Counted from the first letter of the stretch, positions 48,601-59,581 are shown. The stretch: 64,000 nt of DNA from Branchiostoma floridae (GCF_000003815.2 NC_049992.1:1-64000), one strand, 5' to 3'. Numbers and translations: made by a program. Notes: generated by a model not told the origin, from the sequence alone.

Positions 48601-51600
48601 CTTTTCTTTGAATGAGTAAATTACCTAGCTCCGGCTACGGACGTCTGTCGGATAGGACGTTTGATGGAGGTCCCGTATTTGGGGAAAGACACAACCCAAC
48701 CAAGTAAAACCCGCTATAACAACGTTACATAACCTACGAAAAAGGTAGGGGACCTTCCCAGTGTGAGTGGATCAAAACCATTCCCGAATTTCCCGACCAG
48801 CCCTCGTAACCCCTGCCTCGCGTATGGACGACCTGGGGTCCCCTATTCGATCATGGTTCTATTTCCAACACCTCCGTCAAAAACAGCGCTAGCGTTTGTA
48901 GGACGGAACTGGCCGCCGCCGCCGCTGTATAGCTGATAGTACATATTGCTTTACACATGCATCCTGCCTGCCAACAAAGTAATGCCATGCAGTGGCTTTC
49001 CCTCCCAAAACAACTGTACTCGGTAAATGCAGCCTTCAACAGTTAAAGAAGGCATAGCATTTTTCTTTGGCCATTTCTGTCCCCTTGGGGCTGTTTTGAC
49101 GGAGGTGTTCGAAATAGAACAGGGGGTTCTGTTTGTTCGATATAGCGTTCGACAGGACTAGTCCATTGTTCAAACACAGCTTACTCTTGACATAGCTATT
49201 AACATAAATCCCCTTATTTCTTAAAAAAACATTTGCAGTTGTCCATGGCTAAGTCGTTGGCTATACTTGGCATGACGAACTTGGACATTATCTGCGCAAG
49301 TTTCTTCCACCAAGACGGCCGGTGGGAAACTTTTGACAGCATCGACCAAGTCTTTCTGCCAGGGAAAGTGCCGAAGGTAGGAGAAAGTGAATGGCACAAT
49401 TATCCTCCCATTGGGGTCTGCATAGTCTTTTCCGTACGGCGTAAGCTGTCTGCTTTGATTTTCCGTATCTCGTATGGAAAGTCGTCTTATAATTCACGTA
49501 GTTTGTAGCGAGGCGACCAAATGTCGAGTACTTGCCCACCTCGATATTACCGTAACACGTTACGTTAGGGTGTTGTTCTGAATTCAGGGTAAAGCGTTGC
49601 TGGGTGTCCATTCCGTTGGGTTTAAGCACATTTAGTGTAGTCTTTGTGGATACAATCCCATTTTCCCCGTTTTGATTTTTGTTGATTTGATTTATTTGCA
49701 CATAAAAAAAAAGGAAATACACAAAGTAAAGATAAATGATACATAAAAACCGTGCGGGAGAGAGGGAGAAGCCAATATAGGCTTGTGGGAGCCCTGGTCC
49801 TAACAACTACTGAACACAATTCGAAATAATTGAAATGGATAACAAATCATAAATGAGTAACAACAATTTTCGTATCAGTTTCTGGATTGCAATCGCCCTT
49901 ACCTCAATGAAGTTTAGACATCAAGGTAATGGTCAGACGTTTATGGCAGCATCCACTGCCACGATCAATGGGTGTGCAAAGGAGTTGATTTTTAGTCGTA
50001 CTGTTCTTTTTTACTATCTTAAAATTGTCTACACCTCCTTTGCATATAAGTATCAATTCATTAGATGTATAGAACAAGCAGACATAGGGTATAGAACAAG
50101 CTCTTTGACAGATCTGCTCAGTGTCAGTAATTGTCACTGAAGAATGGTAGTCCAGAAAAACCGGACCTGAAAAAATTCGGTGAACCGGATATTGGACCTA
50201 TTGGAAAATGTACAGACTATATGATCAGGCATTCACACGTTTCGGGGCTTATCGGTCTAGCAAAATAACAAGAGCGAAGTAGAGTAGAGCCTATAGTCAT
50301 TCCTACCAAGTTCTCCAGTTACAGTTAGCCTTGTAGGATTTTAAAACACCAGTGGGATTGGAATACTACACAAAACAGATTTCTTTGTTGCGAAATGGAC
50401 CATTGTTTTGAGTATCATCCATCAAAAAGTTCTCACTTACTGAATCAGGTCCAGGTTCAGGTCCGGACCTGAACCTGATCCCCTGGACCTGAATCGGACC
50501 TGGCCCTGAATTTTCTGTACCGGTACCCACCCCTAGTAGTGCATGCTGCCTGGAACGTCTGACAGTTTGCAAAATCATATCCTGTTTCTTGAGTGATTGA
50601 TATTTGACGCATTCGCCATTTTTGGTCGTCAATAGGGGAAAACTAACTGGAAGACCGACGAGAACTTCGGCTCGCAGCGCCTGACGGGAACCAACCCGAC
50701 ATCCATCCGAGTGTGCACGGAGATTCCCGAAGGGTAAGCTGAGTTAAAGCAAGGCTTCACAAAAATACTAACCTGGGTTTCATCAGAAAGTTACATGGGT
50801 CTAGTTTGTCTCTATTTTCTATAAGACAGAAAAGAACAATGTGGTTCTGAACTAGAGTTAGTTATTTCAGAAGATAAACTTTAGGTAGTTCCATAGCATA
50901 GGCATAGCCTTTTTGAGGCCGTAGAATAGGGGCAATCGGTAGTTATATCCACCATGTCTAAAGCCCCCTTCACACGAGAGCAAGAATGATCCAGAATACC
51001 GTCGGAATTAAAATCATTTTCTATTCCTGGCAATCCGTAGTGTGTTCCAGAAATTCTCACTGCATTCCAGCTATTCGTGCCCATTCTTTTGGCTGCCCCG
51101 AAAGTTTTTGACATGTTAAAAACTGTCGAGGTGCATTCGAAGTGTAGAAATATCCAATGACATTCAAAGTGGATTCTAAGTGGATTCTAAGTATTCTACC
51201 TGCAGTATGACCGCATTCTACGGGATTTCAACATTATTCGACACAGTCTTATCTCATTCGATGGAGAACCGAAACGGCAAGCCACTTCGAATCCTGCCAG
51301 AATGTGGCCAAAAGAATATCTGGAATGCAGTGAGAATTTCTAGAATACACTACGAATTCCCAGGAATGGAAAAGAATTTTCATTCTGACGGCATTTTGGC
51401 TCATTCCTTCTCGTGTGAAGGGGATATAAGGTTCATTTGGATTTCCCACCCGAATGGCCCCAAATGTGGCACGAATTTTGCAAATACTTCATTCTGGCTG
51501 GTTCTGCTTGATTCCTGATAATTCGGTTTCAGTATGAAGGCCCTATTAGGCACAGTCTAGGTAGATGGAGCCCAACCTGTCGTTCCAACGCCTTTTACAT

Positions 51601-54600
51601 TCTCAACCATAGCTAGGAATACCTGGATGAAATGAGGAAAGTCGTGTTAAGTGCCTCTCCCACGGGCACAAGATCGGTAGTTTGACAGGATTCGAACCCA
51701 GGACCACTGGGTTCTGAGCCAGGTACCCTACAATTACGTCCTGCGACCCCACCTGTTACAATGTTTGTGCTGAAACTTGACTTGACTTTCCAGGTTCGGA
51801 GTGACGGCGGCCATGGTTGAGCCTTTCCTGTACGGCCTGAAGCTGGAAGACGCCCTGCAGAAGAGTCGTCTGTACTACGTGGATCACACCATCATGGGGA
51901 TCACCTCCATGGCCAACAAAAGGACCCCCAGACCCGTGAGTACTCTACTCAGGCATGTGTTGCACAATCTCTGGCTATCTGGCTGGGTCTCCTCCCCGGA
52001 GTTTGTGGTTATTCCCCTCTAACTTACGAGAACCATTCCCTATCCTAGATTCAACAATGGGAGCTCAGCACGATTCTTCATCACTATGAAAATCCATCCA
52101 ATAGGAGATGCTAAACGCTTGCCTTTGTCAGACTAGTAAGTGCTCGATTGTTTTCTCGTTTGCTTACACAACAAAACTGTAAACTGTCTGAGGCGTACCA
52201 CACCAGTTTGTACGTGAAGCTCTGAAAAAAATTATGTGCCCGTCCACTGCTACCGGACGTGATTTTGGAAACACGTGATTGTAGTAACAAGTCGTATGTT
52301 CCTGCGTCTGGGAGGGGGGAGAGACGGGGGACGACACAGGTTACCTGGCACCTACGACCCATTGCACAGTCACGTATCTCCAGCTTGACGTCACGGAAGC
52401 TGCAGTAGACGGGTTCATTCCTCAAAGTCAGCTGAAAGTCCTACCTACGTTGTTGGTTATGTCAAGTTTAGTTTTTGTAATAACGTCATTTACCAACACA
52501 GATGAACTTTAATGATAACATACATCTGTCCTGTAAAGATGTGCGCTCCGTACGGCCTGTTCTTCGTTAACGAGAAGAAGGATCTAGTGCCTGTGGCCAT
52601 CCAGCTGTACCCTAACACAGGGGAGGAGAAACATCCGGTAAGTGTCCACGCTATTATTTACCTCGGTCAAGAAGGTTATGTTTTTAGCAGCGTTTTTGTT
52701 TTGTATTTTCATTTGGTGCTATAAGACCCCTCCTCCAAAAAAAAGAAAGTCTGAGAGTCCCGTGGGGCCAGTCTGAAAGTGCCCACTGTCCGTAAACTAC
52801 CCAAGTTTGGTTTGGGCACGTGACTGTTACATAAACCATTACTATTGAAGTTTGTAATTATGTTTCGTATGACATACGTCAACTTCATTAAGGTTAAAAA
52901 ATCTTAAGATATAAAAAAAATCGTTTTTCAGGTGTTTCTGCCGAGTGACCCGCCCAACACGTGGCTGCTGGCCAAGATGTGGTTCAACTGCGCAGATGCG
53001 TGCTATCACGAGGCCGTCCCTCACCTTGGTACGTTTTATTTGTTTATTTATGAATCTTTATGGTAGTCTCTTTTATTCTCTGAGTATCTGATATTTTTTT
53101 AAGTCCTGACTTTCAACTCAGGTACTTTACTGTTTTTTGTTTCTTGAACTGGCAACTCGATACCATAACTTGATGCGCGATACCAACAACCTACTGGGAC
53201 TAACCGCTACCTAACCAGCGCTATACCAACAATGATCAAATCATTGAACGAACTGTAGACTATGTATATACGCATATACTCCACCAGGAGTCAGGACAAT
53301 CTGTTTTTAGCTAACGTTATATATAGGTCAAGTCAACCAGTTTTAGCATGATCAGACTTTTAATATGTATAGTTTTAACCCTATTTCAATTTGCCTTTTA
53401 GACATTGCACTCGAATCTGCAATATTTATCCATTATGATATTTATGCTTCACGTCTTACTTGTATTGTTTATGCTACAATTGTACAAATGTTCTTGTGAG
53501 TAGCAATAAGGTGCGATACTCAATGTAAACAAGCCTGATAATTCGGCTTTCGAGCCGCAAGTTGGCTGTGAAACAAATAAACCATTCTTTCACAATCGAT
53601 TCTGTCTCCGGTTCCAGGTTTCACACATCTGCTTGTGGAGGCCTGTAACCTGGCGGCTAAGCAGAACCTGTCCATCTCCCACCCCATCCACCGCCTCCTG
53701 GAGCCGCACTTCATCTACATGTTCCATATCAACAAGTGAGTCTCGACGCGAAAAGATGCAGTGACTAAGTATAGCAAAACGGCTTCTGTCATGTAGCGAA
53801 ACGACTTTGGCCATGTAGCAAAAGGACTATCATGTAGCGAAACTAATTCCTTCATGAAACTGAATGACTTCTGTCATGTAGCGAACCGACTGTTATATAG
53901 CAAAATAACAAACACCATGTAGCCAATTCTGCCATGTAGCCAACGACTTCTGCCAAGTCGCGGAACGACTGTAGCGAACTGACAATGTGGCGAAACGACC
54001 GATTACCAGCGCTACAAGAAGCTATCACGTAATGAGTTATTCACATTCCTCGAATCAAGTACAACAGATTTTAAAAGACTCAATGCTACAGGCAAATTTG
54101 ATTATATATTCAGATGTGACAACTCCCACAATGCTAAAATAGGTAAATATATAAAAGATTGCTTTGTCATAAGAAAAAATGCCGAAACTCATAATTAGCC
54201 CCACTCGGTTGTAGTACAATGTTTTAGGCTAGCTCTCATTGTTTTAGAAATAAGGATGTCAAACTCCATTCTATATTCATAATCTGCATATGTACTATGT
54301 TTAATACTTGCTTTAGTAATTAGGATGATAAGTTTGTTTCTTCTTTCTTTTGCCATACATTGTACCGTGTCTTCTTCTTCTAATAAATTATCCCTTTTGC
54401 ATGCATCCCCCCAGTCTGGCCCAGCGAACACTGATCGACCATAGCCTGGACCAGGTGACGCAGATAGGAGCGCAGGGGAGTTTTGAGCTCCAAAAGCATA
54501 GGTGAGGCGAAACGTTTATTTCATTTAGACTCCTTCGCAGATTTCTGGCAGACCTGTCCTTTATGGTGGTGGTGGTTGAGGGGGGGGGGGGCGTTGTGGC

Positions 54601-56819
54601 GCTCATTCGCGATTTTCAACATGGGATGAGGGCTACTAAGGAGTTTCCAGAGCAAAAAGAGACTATATTTGATAGATACTGTTAATTAGTTGTTACCGAT
54701 AATATAGCCCTTTTTTATTAAGCCCTGTGACACATTCAGGACCGACCAGTCTCCTACCAAGGTTGGTCCATAGATTCAACAGGATTCTGATGAATAGCTT
54801 TCACTGAATGCTATCCTAGCTGCAGTTTGCTCCTACGATCGCATCCGAGCAAGATATGACTTTCCTGACTTGATTGTCCTGAATATATGTAGTTGTCTGG
54901 CTCGGACGCCTAGCAGGCAGTCTCGTCGACCAACTCCCAACCACAGATGACCAAATATTCTTGCTAACCATCGTGAGGAACATGGTTGGCTATGTGTGAC
55001 ATGGGTTTGATGTACCAGTTCGTCTTTTCGACTGAAACAGGGTGAAGACTTGGCGGCTCGACAGGGAGGGTACTCTGCCAGAGGACCTGAAGTTCCGTGG
55101 CGTAAGTCATATTTGCTCAACATGTCTGAAGGCTTTCTAGGATTATGGATTTTCATTTTATTGCACTACACACTGCAAGTATGCTTAATCCTCTAATGAC
55201 TATCTATACCTGTATGACCAGTATCACCACCAGTTGGTATGACAAACCGGTAGTCTCCAAGTAGACCCTACGGTGCCTAAGAGATAGTGTCAAAGCTGGC
55301 AAGGGGCTTAGTATAGCGGCACCAGGTGCCCGTTTGACTCCCTTTGGCCGGCTATACTTCTTGGCCAGCTTCGATATTATCTCTTAGGCACCGGAGGGTC
55401 TGCTTGGAGACTAGCAAACCGGCTTCTGTATCTATATAGTCGGTATAACTGTCTGTCACTGCCTCTTAATTACCTGCCAAACCGACGCCAGGCACCAATT
55501 GTTAATTACACGTGGGTGGAGTGAGGAAAGTCGTGTAAATTGCCTTTCCCAAGGAAACAAGATCGGTAGCGTAAATTTAAAGCTTTTGAACCTATGACCT
55601 CTGGACTCCGAGTCAAACAACCTACAGTTATGGCTAAGGGCACAACCCGCCGTACGCGCAACTTGTCCGTACGATTTTTTGGGGAGGCCACGTCCGCCAC
55701 GTATTTCTGCAAACGTTCAGGCTGTACAGGGCAGGCGCGTTGCCCGTACTGGTACGTACGGGGGGCGAATCCGCAGCCCGGTAGCACACAAAGTCTTCCC
55801 AGCACGTAAAGCTCTATGGAGTGTCTGCGTTCTCCAAAATCCGTCTGATTCCCTACGAGTTCGTACGGAGGCCGTACTTACTACTTACGGATCCCAAAAG
55901 ATTGCCCACGTTTTGGCACGTAGACAGCACGTATTTGGACGTACGGCGGGTTGTGCCCTTAGCTTTAGGCACACGTCCTCAGAACACAGTTTTTCGCCTA
56001 TGCGGATTTACATGGTTAAGGACCCCAAATTGAGGAGGTTCGACGCCTAAAAATTCAAAACAGGGTGCAGAAAGAATCAACTAGAATCTAATTTGTTGAA
56101 GTGCAGGGTACAACCTACAAAATATCTGAAAATGGGCATAGTTCTTCTATAAAGGCATATTGATTTGACCCCCAGCGGAGGTCATGGAACTGCAGGCGAC
56201 GCACAGGCAGTACTCGGTAACAGTATCAAGGCGCAAATTCACGCCGGCCGAAAAAGCAACTTATACAGTCTCAAAACTTATATATTCCTCTACCATTCAA
56301 GAATAACTACGGCCTTTGCATCCCTGTGAGGCACTACATTATACCCGACCTACTACTAGTATTGGGGACGAGGGTCGCGCATAGATAACGGTTACAGTGT
56401 TATGAGACCTTATGTCACTGACCCTCCAGGTGAATAATTGTTCCTGTTTTGTTTGATTTTGTCCTGTTTTGTATACGGCAGGTTGCGAACGCGGACGATC
56501 TGCCGAAGTACTACTATCGCGACGATGCCCTGCCCACCTATGACGTCATCAAGAAGCATGTCACCCTTGTTGTGAACTACTTCTACAGTCCTGATGGTGA
56601 CTAGACCTGCTTTAAATGTATTATCAAAAGTAAAATTTGCTAGAAGTGCACTTTGAATGGATTTGATGTCTTTCTCACTTTAACATTTTCCCTGCTTCTC
56701 AGGCCCGCACAAAATGAAAACAACCAAAAAAGAATTGACTTGGTTCCTCAAACACTATTACTTGATATTGGATGATATGATCGATGCTTGTGTCATAAAA
56801 TCACACCGACACCGACAAC

Positions 56820-56859
<40 letters not shown>

Positions 56860-56910
56860 GACCTTCTCCACACTCACATTTACACACACACACACACACA
56901 AACTCGCACA

Positions 56911-56947
<37 letters not shown>

Positions 56948-59407
56948 ACACACACAACCTCGCACACACACACACACACACACACAAACTCACACACACA
57001 CAGAGACACACGCACGCACATATATATATATATATAGATATATAGATAGATAGATATGTAAATGTGAAAATGTATGTGTATATGAAAATATTGTGAAGGT
57101 TTGAAACGTTATTTCTGAAAAGAAAGATGCCACATAACCATTGTCCATTGTAGGGGAAGGCAAGTGCACCAAACTGGACGCAGATCATGAAATTCAGGCG
57201 TTTGCGAAGGCCCTTGTCGAGAGTGGAATCCAGGTAAGTGGTGGAATACCTCGGATTATTTAAAACACGCTGTATAGTTTGGTTATACTTTGATCTTACT
57301 AGGTCGAGTAAGACGTTCGGAGAAACAAGATGGCGTCTGCATGACGCAGAAGTCCACCATGGAAGCGCTCATTGTGCGAACGAAAACAATACAGTTTTCA
57401 CCTTTGATTTCATTTGATGTTGATATATGTCTGGGGTTATCTACCCATGCCACATTATAACATTTGATTCGTTTTGATCTTGGAATGTATAATTTAGTTT
57501 TTTTTTGCTTTTGTTGCGAAGACTTTATGGGAGTCTGTCTTTTGTCTGTATTTTGTTTGGTTTTGTATTTGTGTATTATTCATTTAATGAAATATTCCAA
57601 AGAAATAGAGAAACCGTGCCCTTACTTGCACCCAGGGTGTTACAGGAAACGGCAAGTTGTCCATGTCCGTCGATGAAGTACTCCATCATCCTCACGTCTT
57701 GTGTAGTTTGGTGTCTTTTATATCAGTCCTGCCGTACCCCGATTTGGAAATGGTACGGAGGCCTTACCAAAGCATAACCGGAGTTTTACTCCCACCCAGG
57801 GAGTTCCCGGAAACGGCAAGTTGTCCACCGTGGATGAGCTTGTGCAGATCCTGACGTGCATCATCTTCACGGCCAGCGTGCAGCACGCAGCCGTCAACTT
57901 CATGCAGTGGGACCAGTACGGCTTCGTGCCCAACATGCCGCTCGTGCTGGAGGGGGAACCGCCAAAAAATAAGGTTTTAAAGTAGCAAACTGTCTTTAAT
58001 CTATCTTGTCTTATATTTTCTTTTATTGCCGCTTGTACTAGAGGGAGAACCGCTCAAAAGTTCAATTGATCTGTCTTATATTGACATTATTGTCTTCAAA
58101 GAACTGTGAAAGAGATATGTACCGTTTAAAACTAAGGTAAAGCGAACTGTCTTCAGTTAACCCTTTCAACAAACCCATGTCATGCCCCAAAAAGGCAATG
58201 GGGGTGGGGGCTTTAACTTACCTTTGAATATCTGATGGGCTTTTGCTTTTCATCAGTCACTATCAGTCAGATCCTATATCCCAAAGCCTGACAACAAAAT
58301 GTATCCAGTTGCTTCTGTATAGTGAATTATTATATTACAATCCTATATTTTCACCATTACCAATTAGCAAGAAGCTAGAAGAAGCAACTTCTATACAAGA
58401 GTAGATCTATAACACTTTTACATGTATGTTTTGTCTTTGTTGTGACATGTTTGTAGCTCTGTTGGGCAAAATGTACAATAAAGGTCTTCAATCATTCATT
58501 AGAGCTCTTTTGACATGTAGGAGGCCCTGACGGAACAGGATGTCCTGGACGCGCTCCCCTCTAAGTACCAAACTCTGCGGATAAACCTGCTGACGGAAGT
58601 GCTCAGCGAGCGCTCCACGCAGCCTCTGGGGGACTTCGAGGTGAAATATCTGCAGGGGGACAAGGCGGAAAAAGTCCTCAATTCGTAAGTTCGTAAGTTA
58701 AATCATTGTCCTTGGTGATATCATTGTCCTTGNNNNNNNNNNNNNNNNNNNNNNNNNNNNNNNNNNNNNNNNNNNNNNNNNNNNNNNNNNNNNNNNNNNN
58801 NNNNNNNNNNNNNNNNNNNNNNNNNNNNNNNNNNNNNNNNNNNNNNNNNNNNNNNNNNNNNNNNNNNNNNNNNNNNNNNNNNNNNNNNNNNNNNNNNNNN
58901 NNNNNNNNNNNNNNNNNNNNNNNNNNNNNNNNNNNNNNNNNNNNCTAATTTCGCGGTAGCGGAAATAAGGACTTTTCCCGGTGGTTTTAAGTTCGCGGTA
59001 GCACCATGCACGGTAGTCTCTTACTGCCATGGAAAAATTTTCGCGGTGGTTTTAAGTTCGCGGTGAACCGGCCACCGCGAAAACCGCGAACATTAAACCA
59101 CCGCGAAAGTTTCTGTATTTACGGTATCTTGGGAAGTGCTGATCTTGTGTGATGGGCACCGCTGATTTTGTTTGGAATGCTGCGCCATGCTACTAAACCA
59201 AGTAACATTTGCAATGTTTTACGTGTTTGAAAATGACATGATTTGGATGCTGACATTAATTTCTGACGTCTTTGTTCCAACCTGAATAGATTCCAGGAAG
59301 ACCTGGCAAAGATCGCGAAGGACATCGAGCATGAAAACTCCACTCAGCGGTTCAAGCCGTACGACTACCTGGATCCCCGCCAGATCCCCAACGCCATCAG
59401 CATCTAG
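42592..59407 (+). CDS. PLAT-lipoxygenase, tandem copy 2 (LOX-2)
   Basis: Paralogue of LOX-1 with the same intron positions and phases. Exons: 42592-42666, 45353-45513, 46046-46215, 47164-47300, 48363-48407, 49239-49376, 50636-50733, 51794-51935, 52539-52637, 52932-53028, 53618-53735, 54415-54501, 55041-55101, 56482-56596, 57154-57233, 57800-57973, 58521-58684, 59290-59407. The product is 692 residues: a basic N-terminal extension (1-25), PLAT/LH2 (about 26-136) and the catalytic domain. Ligands are H381 and H386 (HEAVPH), H570 and N574 (QHAAVN) and I692. Relative to LOX-1 it is one codon shorter in the exon at 49239 and two codons shorter in the exon at 54415. The start ATG lies 7 bp after a good acceptor (CACTTGCAG), so an untranslated 5' exon further upstream is likely. 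Fatty-acid specificity is unknown. Confidence 0.93.
43254..43392 (+). repeat. Three tandem copies of a 46-47 bp unit
   Basis: CATTGCCACCACCTTTATTT then ACCCTTATGACTCATGTGCT and TGTGAGTC, repeated three times with single-base changes, in LOX-2 intron 1. Confidence 0.9.
43566..43633 (-). mobile_element. tRNA-like sequence, probable SINE head or tRNA pseudogene
   Basis: Reverse strand: TGGCGACAGTGATAGCGGTC (A-box-like), CTTATAATC (anticodon-loop-like, would read TAT), and CCGGGTTCGATCCCGG with a perfect T-arm. The 3' TGTCGGC has no pairing 5' strand, so a functional tRNA is unlikely. Confidence 0.55.
44144..44345. mobile_element. MITE (ACTCTCCAAGCAGAGGTTAG) beside a direct repeat
   Basis: The 129-bp element 44217-44345 has 20-bp inverted ends with one mismatch (ACTCTCCAAGCAGAGGTTAG and CTAACCTCAGCTTGGAGAGT). 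Its interior (TTTTTTTAACGTTATTTTTA onward, about 68 bp) is nearly repeated just outside at 44144-44211. Solo ends of the same family occur at about 15480 and 61976. Confidence 0.85.
44408..44692 (+). repeat. Tandem duplication, about 130 bp
   Basis: TATCACNATGATAACA, AACAGAAAGAT, TTGCTTCCGTTGTC, GGTATCAAATAAGTTACTC and GAAAGCCCCAC appear twice in order. A diverged third copy is near 42115-42260. Confidence 0.85.
45085..45115. repeat. CT microsatellite
   Basis: Run of CTCTCT in LOX-2 intron 1. Confidence 0.95.
45697..45947. mobile_element. MITE with 37-bp inverted ends, LOX-2 intron
   Basis: Left TCTGACCC...GTTGAAATGACCCGAAGCCT and right AGGCTTCGGGTCATTTCAGC...GGGATCAGA are inverse, with ATCACGTGAC also inverted. 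The core GAGACGGGGGCCGATAC recurs at about 26200 in a LOX-1 intron. Confidence 0.85.
46328..46575. repeat. G-run and C/CA-run low complexity
   Basis: A homopolymer-like G tract at about 46329-46341 and a C tract followed by CACACA at about 46552-46580. Confidence 0.85.
46914..47015 (+). mobile_element. tRNA-derived SINE family 2 head, LOX-2 intron
   Basis: GTGTGGCGTAACTGGTAGAG (A-box) and GGTCCGAGTTCGATACTCGC (B-box), close to the head at 38081. Confidence 0.75.
47549..48230. mobile_element. Long inverted-repeat element with hairpin ends
   Basis: Each end is a hairpin built from ACAACACGGTGTATTCC. The sub-ends (ATTTATGTCATGCCCAC, TGTCCTCGAACAAAA, CCGGTATTCGAA) are inverted between halves over some 170 bp or more. 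It sits in LOX-2 intron 4 and is absent from the corresponding LOX-1 intron. Confidence 0.85.
48842..49124. mobile_element. TIR element, LOX-2 copy of the 12754-13475 family
   Basis: Left TTCTATTTCCAACACCTCCG then TCAAAAACAGC; right GCTGTTTTGACGGAGGTGTT then CGAAATAGAAC. Lies in LOX-2 intron 5. The related copy in LOX-1 is in the next intron, inside the 13.6-kb insert, so the two are independent insertions. Confidence 0.75.
50154..50534. mobile_element. TIR element (AGGGGTGGGTACC), copy 2
   Basis: Right end GGTACCCACCCCT with CAGGTCC/GGACCTGA interior, inverse to 22542-23003. Lies in LOX-2 intron 6 just upstream of the exon at 50636. Confidence 0.75.
51590..51755 (-). mobile_element. tRNA-derived SINE family 2, LOX-2 intron
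   Basis: Reverse strand: GGCTCAGAACCCAGTGGTCC, GGGTTCGAATCCTG (good B-box), GGGAGAGGCACTTAACACG, then ACTTTCCTCATTTCATCC. Confidence 0.8.
52932..53028 (+). CDS. LOX-2 exon with first two iron-ligand histidines
   Basis: Encodes [17 protein letters not shown] and CYHEAVPHL with H381 and H386. It differs from LOX-1 by K to M, N to C and I to V in this exon. The adjacent exon 53618-53735 carries FTHLLVEAC and [11 protein letters not shown]. Confidence 0.95.
53765..54005. repeat. Intronic CATGTAGCGAAACGACTTCTG repeat, LOX-2
   Basis: About ten degenerate units directly after the exon ending at 53735. Same family and same intron as 26525-26720 in LOX-1. Confidence 0.88.
54720..55012. mobile_element. 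Relic of the TTAAGCCC-type MITE family in LOX-2
   Basis: Begins TTAAGCCCTGTGACACATTC and ends GGTTGGCTATGTGTGACATG, with CGACCAACTCCCAACCACAG inside. Shared with LOX-1 27005-27180. Confidence 0.65.
55480..55633 (-). mobile_element. SINE family 2 in LOX-2, interrupted by a MITE
   Basis: Matches LOX-1 27405-27600 at the same intron position. The MITE at 55634-55962 is inserted within it: CAGTTATGG precedes the MITE and GGCACACGTCC follows it, continuous in LOX-1. Confidence 0.8.
55634..55962 (+). mobile_element. MITE family CTAAGGGCACAACCCGCC, copy 2
   Basis: Complete 329-bp element with near-perfect inverted ends, inserted into an older SINE of LOX-2. Confidence 0.9.
56820..57060. repeat. 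CA and TA/TAGA microsatellite cluster
   Basis: ACAC runs broken by short phrases at 56820-57018, then ATATAT/TAGATA to about 57057. LOX-1 lacks it at the same place (about 28060), so it expanded after duplication. Confidence 0.95.
57636..57712 (+). pseudogene. Broken duplicate of the LOX-2 metal-site exon
   Basis: After a plausible acceptor (CTTGCACCCAG) the sequence reads GVTGNGKLS in frame, then a 3-base insertion, VDE and decay to an in-frame-disrupted HPHVLC stretch. It parallels [20 protein letters not shown] of the functional exon 164 bp downstream. No usable donor follows and the iron-ligand part (QHAAVN) is gone. It is most simply a remnant of an exon duplication or of the original LOX-2 exon. 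Confidence 0.8.
57800..57973 (+). CDS. LOX-2 metal-site exon (His and Asn ligands)
   Basis: Identical to LOX-1 28717-28890 at all 174 positions by direct reading, encoding H570 and N574. The 5' flanking intron differs at once, while about 20 bp of 3' flank (AAGTAGCAAACTGTC) is still close. The flanking exons of the two genes differ at several silent sites. Confidence 0.95.
58311..58500 (+). mobile_element. LINE 3' tail with ATTC repeats, LOX-2 intron
   Basis: Homologous to 29276-29455. Contains ACATGTATGTTTTGTCTTTG and ACAATAAAGGTCTTCAATC. Confidence 0.7.
58733..58944. other. Assembly gap, 212 N
   Basis: Gap in the last intron of LOX-2. Its right edge is inside a MITE. Confidence 1.
58945..59126. 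mobile_element. MITE copy cut by gap (family of 15513-15703)
   Basis: TTTCGCGGTAGC, GGTGGTTTTAAGTTCGCGGT and a TATTTACGGTA end; inverse orientation to the first copy. Confidence 0.8.
59290..59407 (+). CDS. LOX-2 terminal exon
   Basis: Encodes [16 protein letters not shown] to QIPNAISI and TAG. The C-terminal Ile692 iron ligand is retained. The acceptor CCTGAATAG is the same as in LOX-1. Confidence 0.95.
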
Positions 59408-59581
59408 TCGTGCTCTTCGCATCGGCAGTTTTCGATTTGAAAACTAAAGCCTTTTACAAACGTTACTTCATGTTTAAACGTCTGCAATACATATACAGCA
59501 CCCATTGCCGTTATCAATTAGAATAGCTAACAATTCAGTTGCCATTGAAACATTCACTTGCCATTGGAACACCGCCTGTAC

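Noticed and set aside
49288-49806. 172-residue minus-strand ORF
   Set aside because: Antisense to a verified LOX-2 exon and its intron. Its start region encodes a lysine/asparagine-rich A/T tract with no domain.
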